DNA of 15,459 bases from Candidatus Levybacteria bacterium RIFCSPLOWO2_01_FULL_42_15. GTDB taxonomy: Bacteria; Patescibacteriota; Microgenomatia; Levybacterales; UBA12049. The notes beneath the pieces were generated by a model. That model was not told the origin of the DNA. It saw only the letters and a program-made list of their open reading frames with translations, and made no database searches. The stretch is taken from assembly GCA_001784055.1 (NCBI GenBank), contig MFOZ01000040.1, forward strand, positions 1 to 15,459, given 5' to 3'. Every line of letters starts with the position of its first letter. Position 1 is the stretch's first letter. Below, piece by piece: positions 1-6,980 of this stretch. A program made the translations under genes and the position numbers.

Positions 1-1050
1 CAATGGCAAGACTTAGGGCATCATGTGATTTTTTTAATTGGCGATGGGACCGGACAGGCAGGAGATCCATCGGGAAAGACAAAAGCGAGAGAAAAATTTT
101 TTAGCCAAGAGGAGCTTAGAAAAAACGCGGTGGACTACGTAAGGCAGGCAGGAAAGATTGTTCGATTTGAAGGAAAAAACGCGGTCGAAATTTTATTTAA
201 TGGAGATTGGCTTAATAAGTTAACTCTTCCAGATATCCTAACTATTGCCGAAAAGTTCTCTCTTCAACAACTTTCAGAACGCGATATGTTTCAAAAGCGC
301 ATGAAACAAGGAGAATCGGTAAATCTTAGGGAGTTTCTCTACCCGCTCCTGCAAGCATATGATTCCGTTGCAATGGATGTTGATCTTGAAATTGGCGGAA
401 GTGATCAAACATTCAATATGCTCTGCGGAAGAACGCTTATGAAGACAATGCGTAACAAGGATAAGTTTGTTATGTCAACTCCACTTCTTGCTGACTCAAA
501 AGGCGTAAAGATCGGCAAGACAGAAGGTAATGTGATTGGCATTACTGATGATCCACGTGATCTTTTTGCAAAAATTATGGCTCTTCCGGACGAGGTTATT
601 GTGAGGGGATTTGAATATTTTACCGATGTCCCAATGAACGAAGTTACAGCGATGCAAAAAGAGCTAGCTAATGGAAAAAATCCAGTCGAATTTAAGACAC
701 GACTTGCGTTGGCAATTACCGTTCAGCTTCACGGCAAAGAAAAGGCACAAAAAGCACAAAAAGCATTTAAGGCCACTACCACAGGTCAGATTCAATCAAT
801 TCCTATGGTAGAAATTTCATTGAGAAAGAAATTCATTTCCCTAGCAACGGTTGCTGATGTATTAGTTGAAACGAAAATCATATCGAGCAAATCTGAAGCG
901 AAGCGGGTGATTGAGCAGGGAGGAGTGCGTGTGAATAAAAAAATTATTTCAGATCCCAACGAACCGTTTGCGCTCTACGTCAAAAACGGGGAAGCAATCA
1001 TTCAAAAAGGAAAAACAACATTTATAAAAATTAAACCTGTCCCGATTTGA
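1..1050 (+). CDS. tyrS: Tyrosyl-tRNA synthetase, 5' part cut off by the window edge
   Basis: Cytoplasmic class I aminoacyl-tRNA synthetase that charges tRNA-Tyr. The frame is open from base 1 (it begins QWQDLGHH), so the gene starts upstream of the window; the in-frame GTG at 25 is internal. Visible elements are the LIGDGTGQAGDPSGKT stretch of the Rossmann fold just after the missing HIGH motif, GGSDQTFNM in the tyrosine/tRNA core, the KMSKS-equivalent loop KIGKTEGN (codons near 505-530), and a C-terminal S4 RNA-binding domain (about 835-1000; SKSEAKRVIEQGGVRVN). The combination of KIGKT loop and C-terminal S4 domain is diagnostic for bacterial TyrRS. The last codons (KPVPI and the TGA) lie within a perfect palindrome at 1039-1057, so the C-terminal tail seems supplied by that element. 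purH follows after 24 nt on the same strand. Confidence 0.95.
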   Translation, partial: QWQDLGHHVIFLIGDGTGQAGDPSGKTKAREKFFSQEELRKNAVDYVRQAGKIVRFEGKNAVEILFNGDWLNKLTLPDILTIAEKFSLQQLSERDMFQKRMKQGESVNLREFLYPLLQAYDSVAMDVDLEIGGSDQTFNMLCGRTLMKTMRNKDKFVMSTPLLADSKGVKIGKTEGNVIGITDDPRDLFAKIMALPDEVIVRGFEYFTDVPMNEVTAMQKELANGKNPVEFKTRLALAITVQLHGKEKAQKAQKAFKATTTGQIQSIPMVEISLRKKFISLATVADVLVETKIISSKSEAKRVIEQGGVRVNKKIISDPNEPFALYVKNGEAIIQKGKTTFIKIKPVPI

Positions 1051-1057
1051 TCGGGAC
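1039..1057. repeat. Perfect palindrome overlapping the tyrS stop codon
   Basis: GTCCCGAT (1039-1046), loop TTG, ATCGGGAC (1050-1057): an 8-bp perfect hairpin. The tyrS TGA (1048-1050) lies in its loop and first 3' stem base. There is no U-tract after it, so a standard intrinsic terminator is unlikely; a repeated palindromic element is a better guess. An ACCTGTCCC-like stretch recurs as ACCTGCCCC at 1056-1064, a possible imperfect direct repeat flanking the element. No second copy was found by eye in this window. Confidence 0.6.
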
Positions 1058-1074
1058 CTGCCCCATAAATCTTC

Positions 1075-2640
1075 ATGCGAAGAAAAATTGACCGATACGC
1101 GCTCGTCAGCGTGTTTGATAAAACCGGCATTGTGGAATTTACCAAGGTTCTTATTCACCTTGGGTATCAGATCATCTCAACCGGAGGAACCGGTAAAATG
1201 CTTTCGGAAAACGGCATTGAAGTAATTCCTATTCAATCCGTAACTGGGAATCCGGAAAGCTTTGATGGACGAATGAAAACCATAAGCTTTCAAGTTGAAT
1301 CCGGCATCTTATTTGACCGCTCAAAAATATCCCATCAAAAAGAAGCAAAAAAACTTAAGATTCCTTTTATTGACATTGTGGTCTGTAATCTTTATCCCTT
1401 TGAGCAAACCGCTGCCAAACGGGGAGTCAAGCTTGACGAAGCGGTTGAATCCATTGACGTAGGAGGACCCACTATGATTCGCGCTGCTGCTAAAAACTTT
1501 AAGCACGTCCTGGTAGTCGTTGACCCAAATGATTATCCAACTCTTAGTATACTGCTACGTAGCAGCATACTTTTTGAAAAGAGGAGAAAAGAGCTGGCGG
1601 CAAAAGCGTTTAGGCATTTAAGTTTTTATGATGCGCAGATTGCTTTGTATCTTGATAAGAAACCCTTTCCTCATGAATTTGCGCTTCCCTTACGAAAACT
1701 CATGACGCTTAGATACGGAGAAAACCCTCACCAAAAGGGAGCATTCTATGGATATCCCCACGTTCAATCTCTCCTTCATAAGCTGAAAAAGCGATGGGGA
1801 AGAGACTTATCCCTTGTGAATCTAACCGATATCAATGCGGGAATTGAGGCAGTAAGACTTTTTAGAGAATATGCCTCTGTTGTGATCAAACATAATAGCC
1901 CGTGCGGAATCGCGCTTGGCAAAACCGGTAAAGAAGCACTTGCTCGCGCCATAGAAGCGGATCCACAGTCCGCATTTGGAGGTGTTGTGGTAACCAATTT
2001 TGCCCTTGATACGGATAGTGCTTCTGTAATTGCGTCATTCAAAGACGAAAAAAAAGGCACTATTGACGTGGTTGCCTGCCCCAGAATAGACGTCTCAACC
2101 CTATCGTTTCTTCAAACCATACGAAAAAGTATGGGGGTGTACACATTTGGAATCATCCCTAGAAAAACTAAAGACCCTTATAACATAAAATGGGTAGATG
2201 GGGGATTGGTGTTGCAAACGCACGACAATAACATCGACAAAAGTTTTTTAACGTGGAAAACCGTCACCACAGAAAAACCAACCGGGCGTGAGCTGCAGCA
2301 AATGCAAATCGCGTGGAAGTTTCTTTCGCGCATCAGGTCCAATACTATTGTGGTAATTGATAAAAATCTTCCTATGACCAGAGGCATCGGAAGCGGACAA
2401 ACTTCAAGAATCCGTTCAGCCAAAATTGCCCTAGAACAAGCAGGAAATTTTACAAAAGGGGGAATTTTGGCAAGCGATAGCTTTTTTCCATTTGAAGACT
2501 GTGTCAAACTGGCCGCAAAAAACGGCATTGCCGCCATTGTCCAACAAGGAGGATCTATCAATGATAACGCATCGATTGCAGCTGCCAACAAAGCGAGAAT
2601 TACTATGGTGTTTACCGAAAGGAGAGCGTTCTGGCACTAG
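1075..2640 (+). CDS. purH: Bifunctional AICAR formyltransferase / IMP cyclohydrolase
   Basis: Catalyses the last two steps of de novo IMP synthesis: formylation of AICAR with 10-formyl-THF, then ring closure. The 521-aa length is normal for the family. The N-terminal cyclohydrolase (MGS-like) domain shows ALVSVFDKTGIVEF, STGGTGKML, FDGRMKT and VVCNLYPFEQT. It is followed by IDVGGPTMIRAAAKNF. The transformylase part shows LRYGENPHQKGAFYG, the catalytic Lys-His in VIKHNSPCGIA (family norm KHxNPCG), AFGGVV and the C-terminal FTERRAFWH. A 26-bp imperfect palindrome at 1546-1571 encodes SILLRSSIL after the cyclohydrolase domain, where the family is variable. There is no clear Shine-Dalgarno before the ATG. 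purD follows directly, possibly overlapping. Confidence 0.96.
   Translation: MRRKIDRYALVSVFDKTGIVEFTKVLIHLGYQIISTGGTGKMLSENGIEVIPIQSVTGNPESFDGRMKTISFQVESGILFDRSKISHQKEAKKLKIPFIDIVVCNLYPFEQTAAKRGVKLDEAVESIDVGGPTMIRAAAKNFKHVLVVVDPNDYPTLSILLRSSILFEKRRKELAAKAFRHLSFYDAQIALYLDKKPFPHEFALPLRKLMTLRYGENPHQKGAFYGYPHVQSLLHKLKKRWGRDLSLVNLTDINAGIEAVRLFREYASVVIKHNSPCGIALGKTGKEALARAIEADPQSAFGGVVVTNFALDTDSASVIASFKDEKKGTIDVVACPRIDVSTLSFLQTIRKSMGVYTFGIIPRKTKDPYNIKWVDGGLVLQTHDNNIDKSFLTWKTVTTEKPTGRELQQMQIAWKFLSRIRSNTIVVIDKNLPMTRGIGSGQTSRIRSAKIALEQAGNFTKGGILASDSFFPFEDCVKLAAKNGIAAIVQQGGSINDNASIAAANKARITMVFTERRAFWH
1546..1571. repeat. 26-bp imperfect palindrome inside purH
   Basis: The arms AGTATACTGCTAC (1546-1558) and GTAGCAGCATACT (1559-1571) are reverse complements apart from one pair (A1551 against C1566). 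There is no loop between them. The element is read in frame as part of PurH (SILLRSSIL) in a surface-variable stretch after the cyclohydrolase domain. Its length, symmetry and in-frame position resemble palindromic elements that insert into coding DNA, as the Rickettsia palindromic elements do, though this one is shorter. Whether it repeats elsewhere in the genome cannot be seen here. Confidence 0.5.
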
Positions 2641-2642
2641 GT

Positions 2643-4007
2643 ATTAAGAAAAAATCCGTACTGGTTATTGATGACGGGGGAAGAGGATCTGCTCTCGTTG
2701 CCGCCTACGAGAAAAGTAAAAAAGTTTCTCGCATATTCGCCGTCCCCGGAAATGACCTTATGAAATTTCTTTCCAAAAAACCGGTACGAACATTTCCTCA
2801 TATAAAAACCACCGATGCGGAAAAAATTCTTGCGCTTTGTAAAAAAGAGAAGATCGACTTAATTGATATTGGGCAAGAAGATGCGATTGAAATCGGTATT
2901 ACCAATGTTCTTATAAATCATGGATTTAGCGTAGTGGGACCTACCAAAGAAGCAGGACAAATTGAATGGGACAAAGCATACGCCAGAAATTTTATGGTGA
3001 AATACCATATTCCTCACCCAAAATTTTTTGTGTTCCACTCACAAACCAAAGGAATTGCGTTTCTTAAAAAACAGCCCAAACATAAAAAATGGTTTATCAA
3101 GGCGTCCGGCCTTGCGCAAGGAAAAGGAGCTCTCCCGGGAAAAAGCTCGCTTGAAGCAATTCGCAGGATCAAAGAACTTTCCCGTTTTGGAAGAGCGGGA
3201 AAAACATATTTAATTGAAGAATGGATTGAGGGAGAAGAGTTTTCTCTCTTTGCCGCCTGCGATGGATCATCGTTTCAAATTCTTGGAGCGGCTCAAGATC
3301 ACAAACAAGCCTTCAATTTTGATCAAGGAGAAAATACGGGAGGAATGGGATGCGTGAGCCCGCCTCTTATGATGAATGCCGCAATCCTTGCGTATATCAA
3401 AAAACACATTGTTGCAAAAACCATACAGGGACTCGCTTTAGAAAACAGGACATACAAAGGAATACTCTATGTGGGAGGAATTATTGACGCCACGGGAAAC
3501 GTATTAGTCATTGAGTTTAACGCGCGGTGGGGGGATCCGGAGGCACAAGTAATTCTGCCTTCTTTGCAAACCGACCTGTTTGAGCTGGGAAATGCCGTTT
3601 CCCATGGCAATCTTGACAATATCAACATTAAAACCGATTCAAAGACACGAATCGTGGTAACTGCCTCCTCAAAAGGCTATCCTCAAGATTATTCTGCAGC
3701 AAAAGGAAAACGCATTTTTGGCATTGAGCTTTTGGCAAACCTTGACAATGTTACCATATATCCGGCAGGCATTAGAGTAAAACGCAATCTTATGTTTACA
3801 AATGGAGGAAGACTGTTTTACATAGTGGGAACAGGCGAAAACGTGCTAGAAGCTAAATCAAACGCCTATGGCGCTCTTTCCGTTATCTTTGTTGCGGGAA
3901 ACAACCTTCACTATAGAACCGATATCGGATGGAAAGACGTATCGCGAGCTTTTACCAAAAAGAAAAATGTGTTAGGATATAATTATGGAAGCGTTGAGAA
4001 AACATAG
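2643..4007 (+). CDS. purD: Phosphoribosylamine-glycine ligase (GARS), non-canonical start
   Basis: ATP-grasp enzyme joining glycine to phosphoribosylamine, the second step of purine synthesis. Family signs are IDLIDIGQED, VVGPTKEA, WFIKASGLAQGKGAL (ATP-grasp loop), EEWIEGEEFSLFAACDG, AAQDHKQAF, GENTGGMGC, GILYVGG, the metal-binding VIEFNARWGDPEAQ (near residue 290) and C-terminal YRTDIGW. The first ATG in frame is at 2760, but homologous sequence continues upstream: KKSVLVIDDGGRGSAL matches the family's N-terminal LVIGSGGREHAL strand-loop. No ATG, GTG or TTG occurs in that frame between purH and 2760. I place the start at ATT 2643; CTG 2631 is the alternative. Either way it abuts or overlaps the purH stop (2638-2640), suggesting coupled translation. 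The GGREHA motif is altered to GGRGSA. Confidence 0.9.
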   Translation: MKKKSVLVIDDGGRGSALVAAYEKSKKVSRIFAVPGNDLMKFLSKKPVRTFPHIKTTDAEKILALCKKEKIDLIDIGQEDAIEIGITNVLINHGFSVVGPTKEAGQIEWDKAYARNFMVKYHIPHPKFFVFHSQTKGIAFLKKQPKHKKWFIKASGLAQGKGALPGKSSLEAIRRIKELSRFGRAGKTYLIEEWIEGEEFSLFAACDGSSFQILGAAQDHKQAFNFDQGENTGGMGCVSPPLMMNAAILAYIKKHIVAKTIQGLALENRTYKGILYVGGIIDATGNVLVIEFNARWGDPEAQVILPSLQTDLFELGNAVSHGNLDNINIKTDSKTRIVVTASSKGYPQDYSAAKGKRIFGIELLANLDNVTIYPAGIRVKRNLMFTNGGRLFYIVGTGENVLEAKSNAYGALSVIFVAGNNLHYRTDIGWKDVSRAFTKKKNVLGYNYGSVEKT

Positions 4008-4089
4008 GATTATTGTAGTAATCATTGTCGTAATTTCCACAATCGCCTTGATTATTACCTCTTTTCTTCCTTTATTCATTGGGTACTAA
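3985..4089 (+). CDS. 34-aa single-pass membrane peptide
   Basis: ATG 3985 to TAA 4087-4089. The peptide has a short basic N-terminus (MEALRKHR) and then one long hydrophobic run of Ile/Val/Leu (about residues 9-32) ending IGY, a single transmembrane helix expected with the N-terminus in the cytoplasm by the positive-inside rule. AGGA at 3974-3977 lies 7 nt before the ATG. It overlaps the last 23 nt of purD and stops one base before the recG ATG at 4091, the tight packing expected of a translated gene between two others. I do not recognise a family, and a chance hydrophobic frame is possible; the fit to the operon makes a real gene somewhat more likely than not. Confidence 0.45.
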   Translation: MEALRKHRIIVVIIVVISTIALIITSFLPLFIGY

Positions 4090-4090
4090 C

Positions 4091-6091
4091 ATGGAGAGGA
4101 GCGGAGGCAGCGCCCAAAAACTTGAAAAACTGGGAATCTTTACCCTGAGAGATTTTTTATATCATATTCCTTCTCGATACGAAGACTATTCTATTATTTC
4201 CCCTATTTCCGCTCTGCAACCCGGAGAGATTGTAACAATTCGGGGAACTGTTATTGACATAAAAAACCTCTTTACCAAAAGAATAAACATTCAAAAAGCG
4301 CTTGTTGCAGATGAAAACGCCCGCATTGAAGTTGTCTGGTTTAACCAACCATTTTTGATTCGGTCTATCCATAAAGGTTCGCGCATCGCCTTATCCGGAA
4401 CCGTTGACGTTTTTGGGGGGGGAAGGGCAATGAAATCGCCTGAATACGAGATTATTTCAGAAGCTCCAGATGCTCAACTTATCCATACCGGGCGTCTCGT
4501 CCCCATATATCCGGAAACGGCCCGTATCTCTTCAAAATGGCTTAGGCGCCAGATCCACACGATCCTTACAAAACATGCCAATGACTTTACAGAGTATCTT
4601 CCCGAACACATTCTTAAAAATCATCAGTTCTTGGACCTCCCCCAAGCGCTTTGGAAAATCCATTTTCCTCACTCCTTGGAGGAAGCACAAAAAGCAAAGA
4701 ACCGGCTTGCCTTTGATGAGCTTTTTTTGCTGAATCTTGCCGCTCATAAGAGAAAAGAAGAGTGGAACGCAAAAAAGGTAGGGAACAGGTTTTTTATCGC
4801 AAAATTTAAAAAGGAAATTTCGGCGTTTTGGAACAGTCTTCCTTTTACACTGACAAACGCCCAGCAACGGGCGGTTAAAGAAATCTTTAAGGACATTGCG
4901 TCTCCGAAACCCATGAACAGGCTTCTTGCGGGAGACGTGGGAAGCGGAAAAACGGTTGTCGGTACCATAGCCATGTATCTGGCATTTCTCAACGGCTTTC
5001 AGTCCGTGCTTATGGCTCCAACCGAAATTCTTGCGCAACAGCATTACAAAACCATCTCAGAACTGCTTACCACCCTTGGGGTGTCCGTTCATCTCATAAC
5101 TGGCTCTGTCAAGACTAAAAGGGGAAAACAAGAGAAACCCGATATCTTGGTGGGAACACACGCGCTTCTTGCACGTAATGATCACTTTGAAACAGTCGGG
5201 CTTGTAATCATTGATGAACAGCAACGCTTTGGCGTTGAACAAAGGGCGCTCATTCGACAAAAAGGGGAAAATCCCCATTTTCTTACTATGACGGCAACAC
5301 CCATCCCCAGAACAGTCGCACTCACGCTCTATGGCGACTTGGACCTATCGTTTCTTGATGAGATGCCCAAAGGAAGAATTCGCGTTAAAACGTGGTTTGT
5401 TCCCGAGGAAAAACGAAAAAACGCGTACGCATGGATCGAAAAGCAAATAAAAACATTCCAAAGCCAAACGTTTATTATTTGTCCGTTTATTGATAGATCG
5501 GAGACCATGCAGTCGGTAAAAGCGGCAACAAAAGAATTTGAATATCTCAAAAAAGAAATGCCCCACGTGCGTTTTGCACTTTTGCACGGCAGGATGTCCT
5601 CAAAAGAAAAAGAGAGCGTACTTGAGGCGTTTAGAAAAAAAGACGCCGATATTCTTGTGAGTACTCCTGTTGTTGAAGTTGGTATTGATATCCCAAACGC
5701 AACCATCATGGTCATTGAGGGAGCAGAGCGTTTTGGGCTTGCGCAGCTGCATCAGATGCGAGGAAGAGTGGGGCGAGGAACCAAAGAGTCTTATTGCCTG
5801 TTATTTACCCAATCTTCCTCTCAAATAACAATCCAGCGATTAAAAGCAATGGAGGAGATTCACGTGGGAGCGCGTCTTGCGGAACTGGATCTCAAACTGC
5901 GGGGACCGGGCGATGTGTTTGGGGTTCTTCAACATGGTATGCCGAGTCTTAAAATTGCCTCGTTCTCCGATTTTGGGCTTATTGCAAAAGCAAGAAACGA
6001 AGCGGAAGAATTATTCCCAAAACTTTCTTCCTACCCCTTGCTTGTGGAAAAACTTAAAGAGGTCACCTCTGAAAAAGTCTCTGCGGATTAA
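4091..6091 (+). CDS. recG: ATP-dependent DNA helicase RecG
   Basis: Superfamily 2 helicase that regresses stalled forks and branch-migrates Holliday junctions. The 666-aa protein has an N-terminal wedge/OB region (KLEKLGIFTLRDFLYHIPSRYEDYS; LQPGEIVTIRGTV), then RecA-like motors with Walker A AGDVGSGKT (about residues 280-288), motif Ia MAPTEILAQQHY, motif II DEQQRFGVEQR (about 375; family usually DEQHRFG), TATPIPRT (about 400), motif V STPVVEVGIDIPNA, motif VI QLHQMRGRVGRG (about 550-560) and the C-terminal LKLRGPGDVFGVLQHG. ATG 4091 is preferred to the in-frame TTG at 4079 because it sits one base after the stop of the small membrane ORF. A run of eight G at 4415-4422 encodes part of VFGGGRA and is slippage-prone. 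The stop overlaps the stop of the convergent mutY-like gene. Confidence 0.96.
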   Translation: MERSGGSAQKLEKLGIFTLRDFLYHIPSRYEDYSIISPISALQPGEIVTIRGTVIDIKNLFTKRINIQKALVADENARIEVVWFNQPFLIRSIHKGSRIALSGTVDVFGGGRAMKSPEYEIISEAPDAQLIHTGRLVPIYPETARISSKWLRRQIHTILTKHANDFTEYLPEHILKNHQFLDLPQALWKIHFPHSLEEAQKAKNRLAFDELFLLNLAAHKRKEEWNAKKVGNRFFIAKFKKEISAFWNSLPFTLTNAQQRAVKEIFKDIASPKPMNRLLAGDVGSGKTVVGTIAMYLAFLNGFQSVLMAPTEILAQQHYKTISELLTTLGVSVHLITGSVKTKRGKQEKPDILVGTHALLARNDHFETVGLVIIDEQQRFGVEQRALIRQKGENPHFLTMTATPIPRTVALTLYGDLDLSFLDEMPKGRIRVKTWFVPEEKRKNAYAWIEKQIKTFQSQTFIICPFIDRSETMQSVKAATKEFEYLKKEMPHVRFALLHGRMSSKEKESVLEAFRKKDADILVSTPVVEVGIDIPNATIMVIEGAERFGLAQLHQMRGRVGRGTKESYCLLFTQSSSQITIQRLKAMEEIHVGARLAELDLKLRGPGDVFGVLQHGMPSLKIASFSDFGLIAKARNEAEELFPKLSSYPLLVEKLKEVTSEKVSAD

Positions 6092-6918
6092 ACAGCTTGC
6101 GCATTTTCGTGTTTGAGAAAGAAAAATCTTTTTCTCTTTTGTATAAACCCCTCTTTTTGAAGATCGGTAAGGAGCGTTTGCAGGGTTTGTTCTTTTGTAT
6201 CCAGCATGCGTTTTATATCTTCTATGGAAAGTGTTGTGTGTGAGAGAAAAAGCTTAAGAATCTTTCCTCTTAGTTGTCGATTCGATCCTTCGAATTTCGA
6301 TTGTTGGTGATAATGGGCGCTTTGCCTATTGGGATTTTCAACCTTGCCGACAAGATTCGCTCCGTAATCCATAAGCGCGTAAAACCACTCGCGAGGATTC
6401 TTTTCATCCATGGTTTGTGTTACCAACGGCAGCATGTCTGAATCTTTTACCTGTGTTTTGTTTTTGAAAAAATGATGGATAAATACGCGGCGTATGTTTG
6501 TTTCGATAAACGGGTAAGGCAAATTATATGCGAATACCACAATCGAACAAGCAGTAGCATGTCCAATTCCCGGAAGTTGTTTAAGAAGAAGGGGATCTGA
6601 GGGAATTTTGCCTTTATAGCGCTTAACGATCTCTTGGGTGATTTGCTTAAGATAAAGAGCGCGCCTATTATATCCCATTCCCTGCCAGACGGAAAGAACT
6701 GCTGTGTTTGATGCTGTCGAAAGCAACTCAAGAGTAGGAAACGCTTTAAGAAAAAGAGGATATTTTTGAAGAACCCGAGAAGCCTGCGTTTGCTGCAACA
6801 TGACTTCGGAAATCAAAATATGGTAGGCGTTCTTCGTGCTTCTCCAAGGAAAATCCCGTTTGTTTTTTTGGTAAAAACCCCCGACTATTTTTTTAAAATT
6901 CTCTTCGTACTTCTTCAC
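6088..6918 (-). CDS. MutY-like A/G-specific adenine glycosylase (HhH-GPD), no Fe-S cluster
   Basis: Base-excision repair glycosylase of the HhH-GPD superfamily. Numbered from GTG 6918 (276 aa), it shows DFPWR (22-26), SEVMLQQTQ with E38 at the adenine-recognition/catalytic position of MutY (E37 in E. coli), WQGMGYNRRA (78-87), the helix-hairpin-helix LPGIGHATA (115-123) and PFIETNIRRVF (136-146). E139 occupies the place of the usual catalytic Asp138. MDYGANL and NPNRQSAHYHQQSKFEGS replace the four-Cys iron-sulphur loop of classical MutY, and a short winged-helix-like tail follows. This matches a MutY-related group with IETNIR and no Fe-S cluster. The frame is open to an ATG at 6990, but that stretch reads through a REP-like repeat; homology begins near GTG 6918, which has an extended -10 six bases upstream. 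The substrate is inferred. Confidence 0.85.
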   Translation of the reverse strand: MKKYEENFKKIVGGFYQKNKRDFPWRSTKNAYHILISEVMLQQTQASRVLQKYPLFLKAFPTLELLSTASNTAVLSVWQGMGYNRRALYLKQITQEIVKRYKGKIPSDPLLLKQLPGIGHATACSIVVFAYNLPYPFIETNIRRVFIHHFFKNKTQVKDSDMLPLVTQTMDEKNPREWFYALMDYGANLVGKVENPNRQSAHYHQQSKFEGSNRQLRGKILKLFLSHTTLSIEDIKRMLDTKEQTLQTLLTDLQKEGFIQKRKRFFFLKHENAQAV

Positions 6919-6924
6919 CCGTTT

Positions 6925-6933
6925 ATTGTAACA
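6925..6933 (-). promoter_or_regulatory. Extended -10 promoter for the mutY-like gene, leaderless geometry
   Basis: On the minus strand TGT-TACAAT spans 6933 to 6925, an extended -10 (TGn plus 5/6 match to TATAAT). Exactly six bases separate it from GTG 6918, so transcription would begin at or next to the start codon. No good -35 is seen at 16-18 bp. Confidence 0.45.
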
Positions 6934-6949
6934 CCTTTCCACACATTCC

Positions 6950-6980
6950 CACCTTCCATGTTGAATAGCTTGACACCTCC
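6950..6980 (-). repeat. Left REP-like element (inverted copy)
   Basis: Read on the minus strand it begins GGAG (6980-6977), then GTGTCAAGCTATTCAAC and a GGAAGGTG tail. It matches 27 of 31 positions of the element at 7694-7724 on the other strand, so the two form inverted repeats around the RAYT gene. GGAG/GTAG tetranucleotides next to an imperfect hairpin are the hallmark of REPs processed by RAYT proteins. In this copy the stem carries a C-C mismatch, because 6972 is G on the plus strand; that base completes the TTGACA -35 of the transposase promoter. Confidence 0.7.

Noticed and set aside
25..27. GTG as the start of tyrS
   Set aside because: The frame is open to base 1 and the upstream residues fit the TyrRS fold; the gene simply begins outside the window.
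2178..2591. Long antisense open frame over purH, and similar antisense frames over recG and trmD
   Set aside because: They mirror well-supported genes, have no recognisable protein features, and arise from codon bias.
2760..2762. ATG 2760 as the purD start
   Set aside because: It would remove the N-terminal strand and GGR loop that are plainly encoded upstream in the same frame.
3978..3983. Consensus TATAAT just before the small membrane ORF
   Set aside because: No -35 at 16-19 bp, no TGn, and the predicted transcription start would fall after ATG 3985. It could at most feed recG, so it was not listed as a promoter.
4079..4081. TTG 4079 as the recG start
   Set aside because: ATG 4091 lies one base after the preceding stop and needs no rare start; the four extra residues add no conserved sequence.
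6280..6300. Small inverted repeat TTCGA/TCGAA in the mutY-like gene
   Set aside because: It falls on the conserved KFEGSNRQ codons and is only five bases per arm; a chance consequence of coding.
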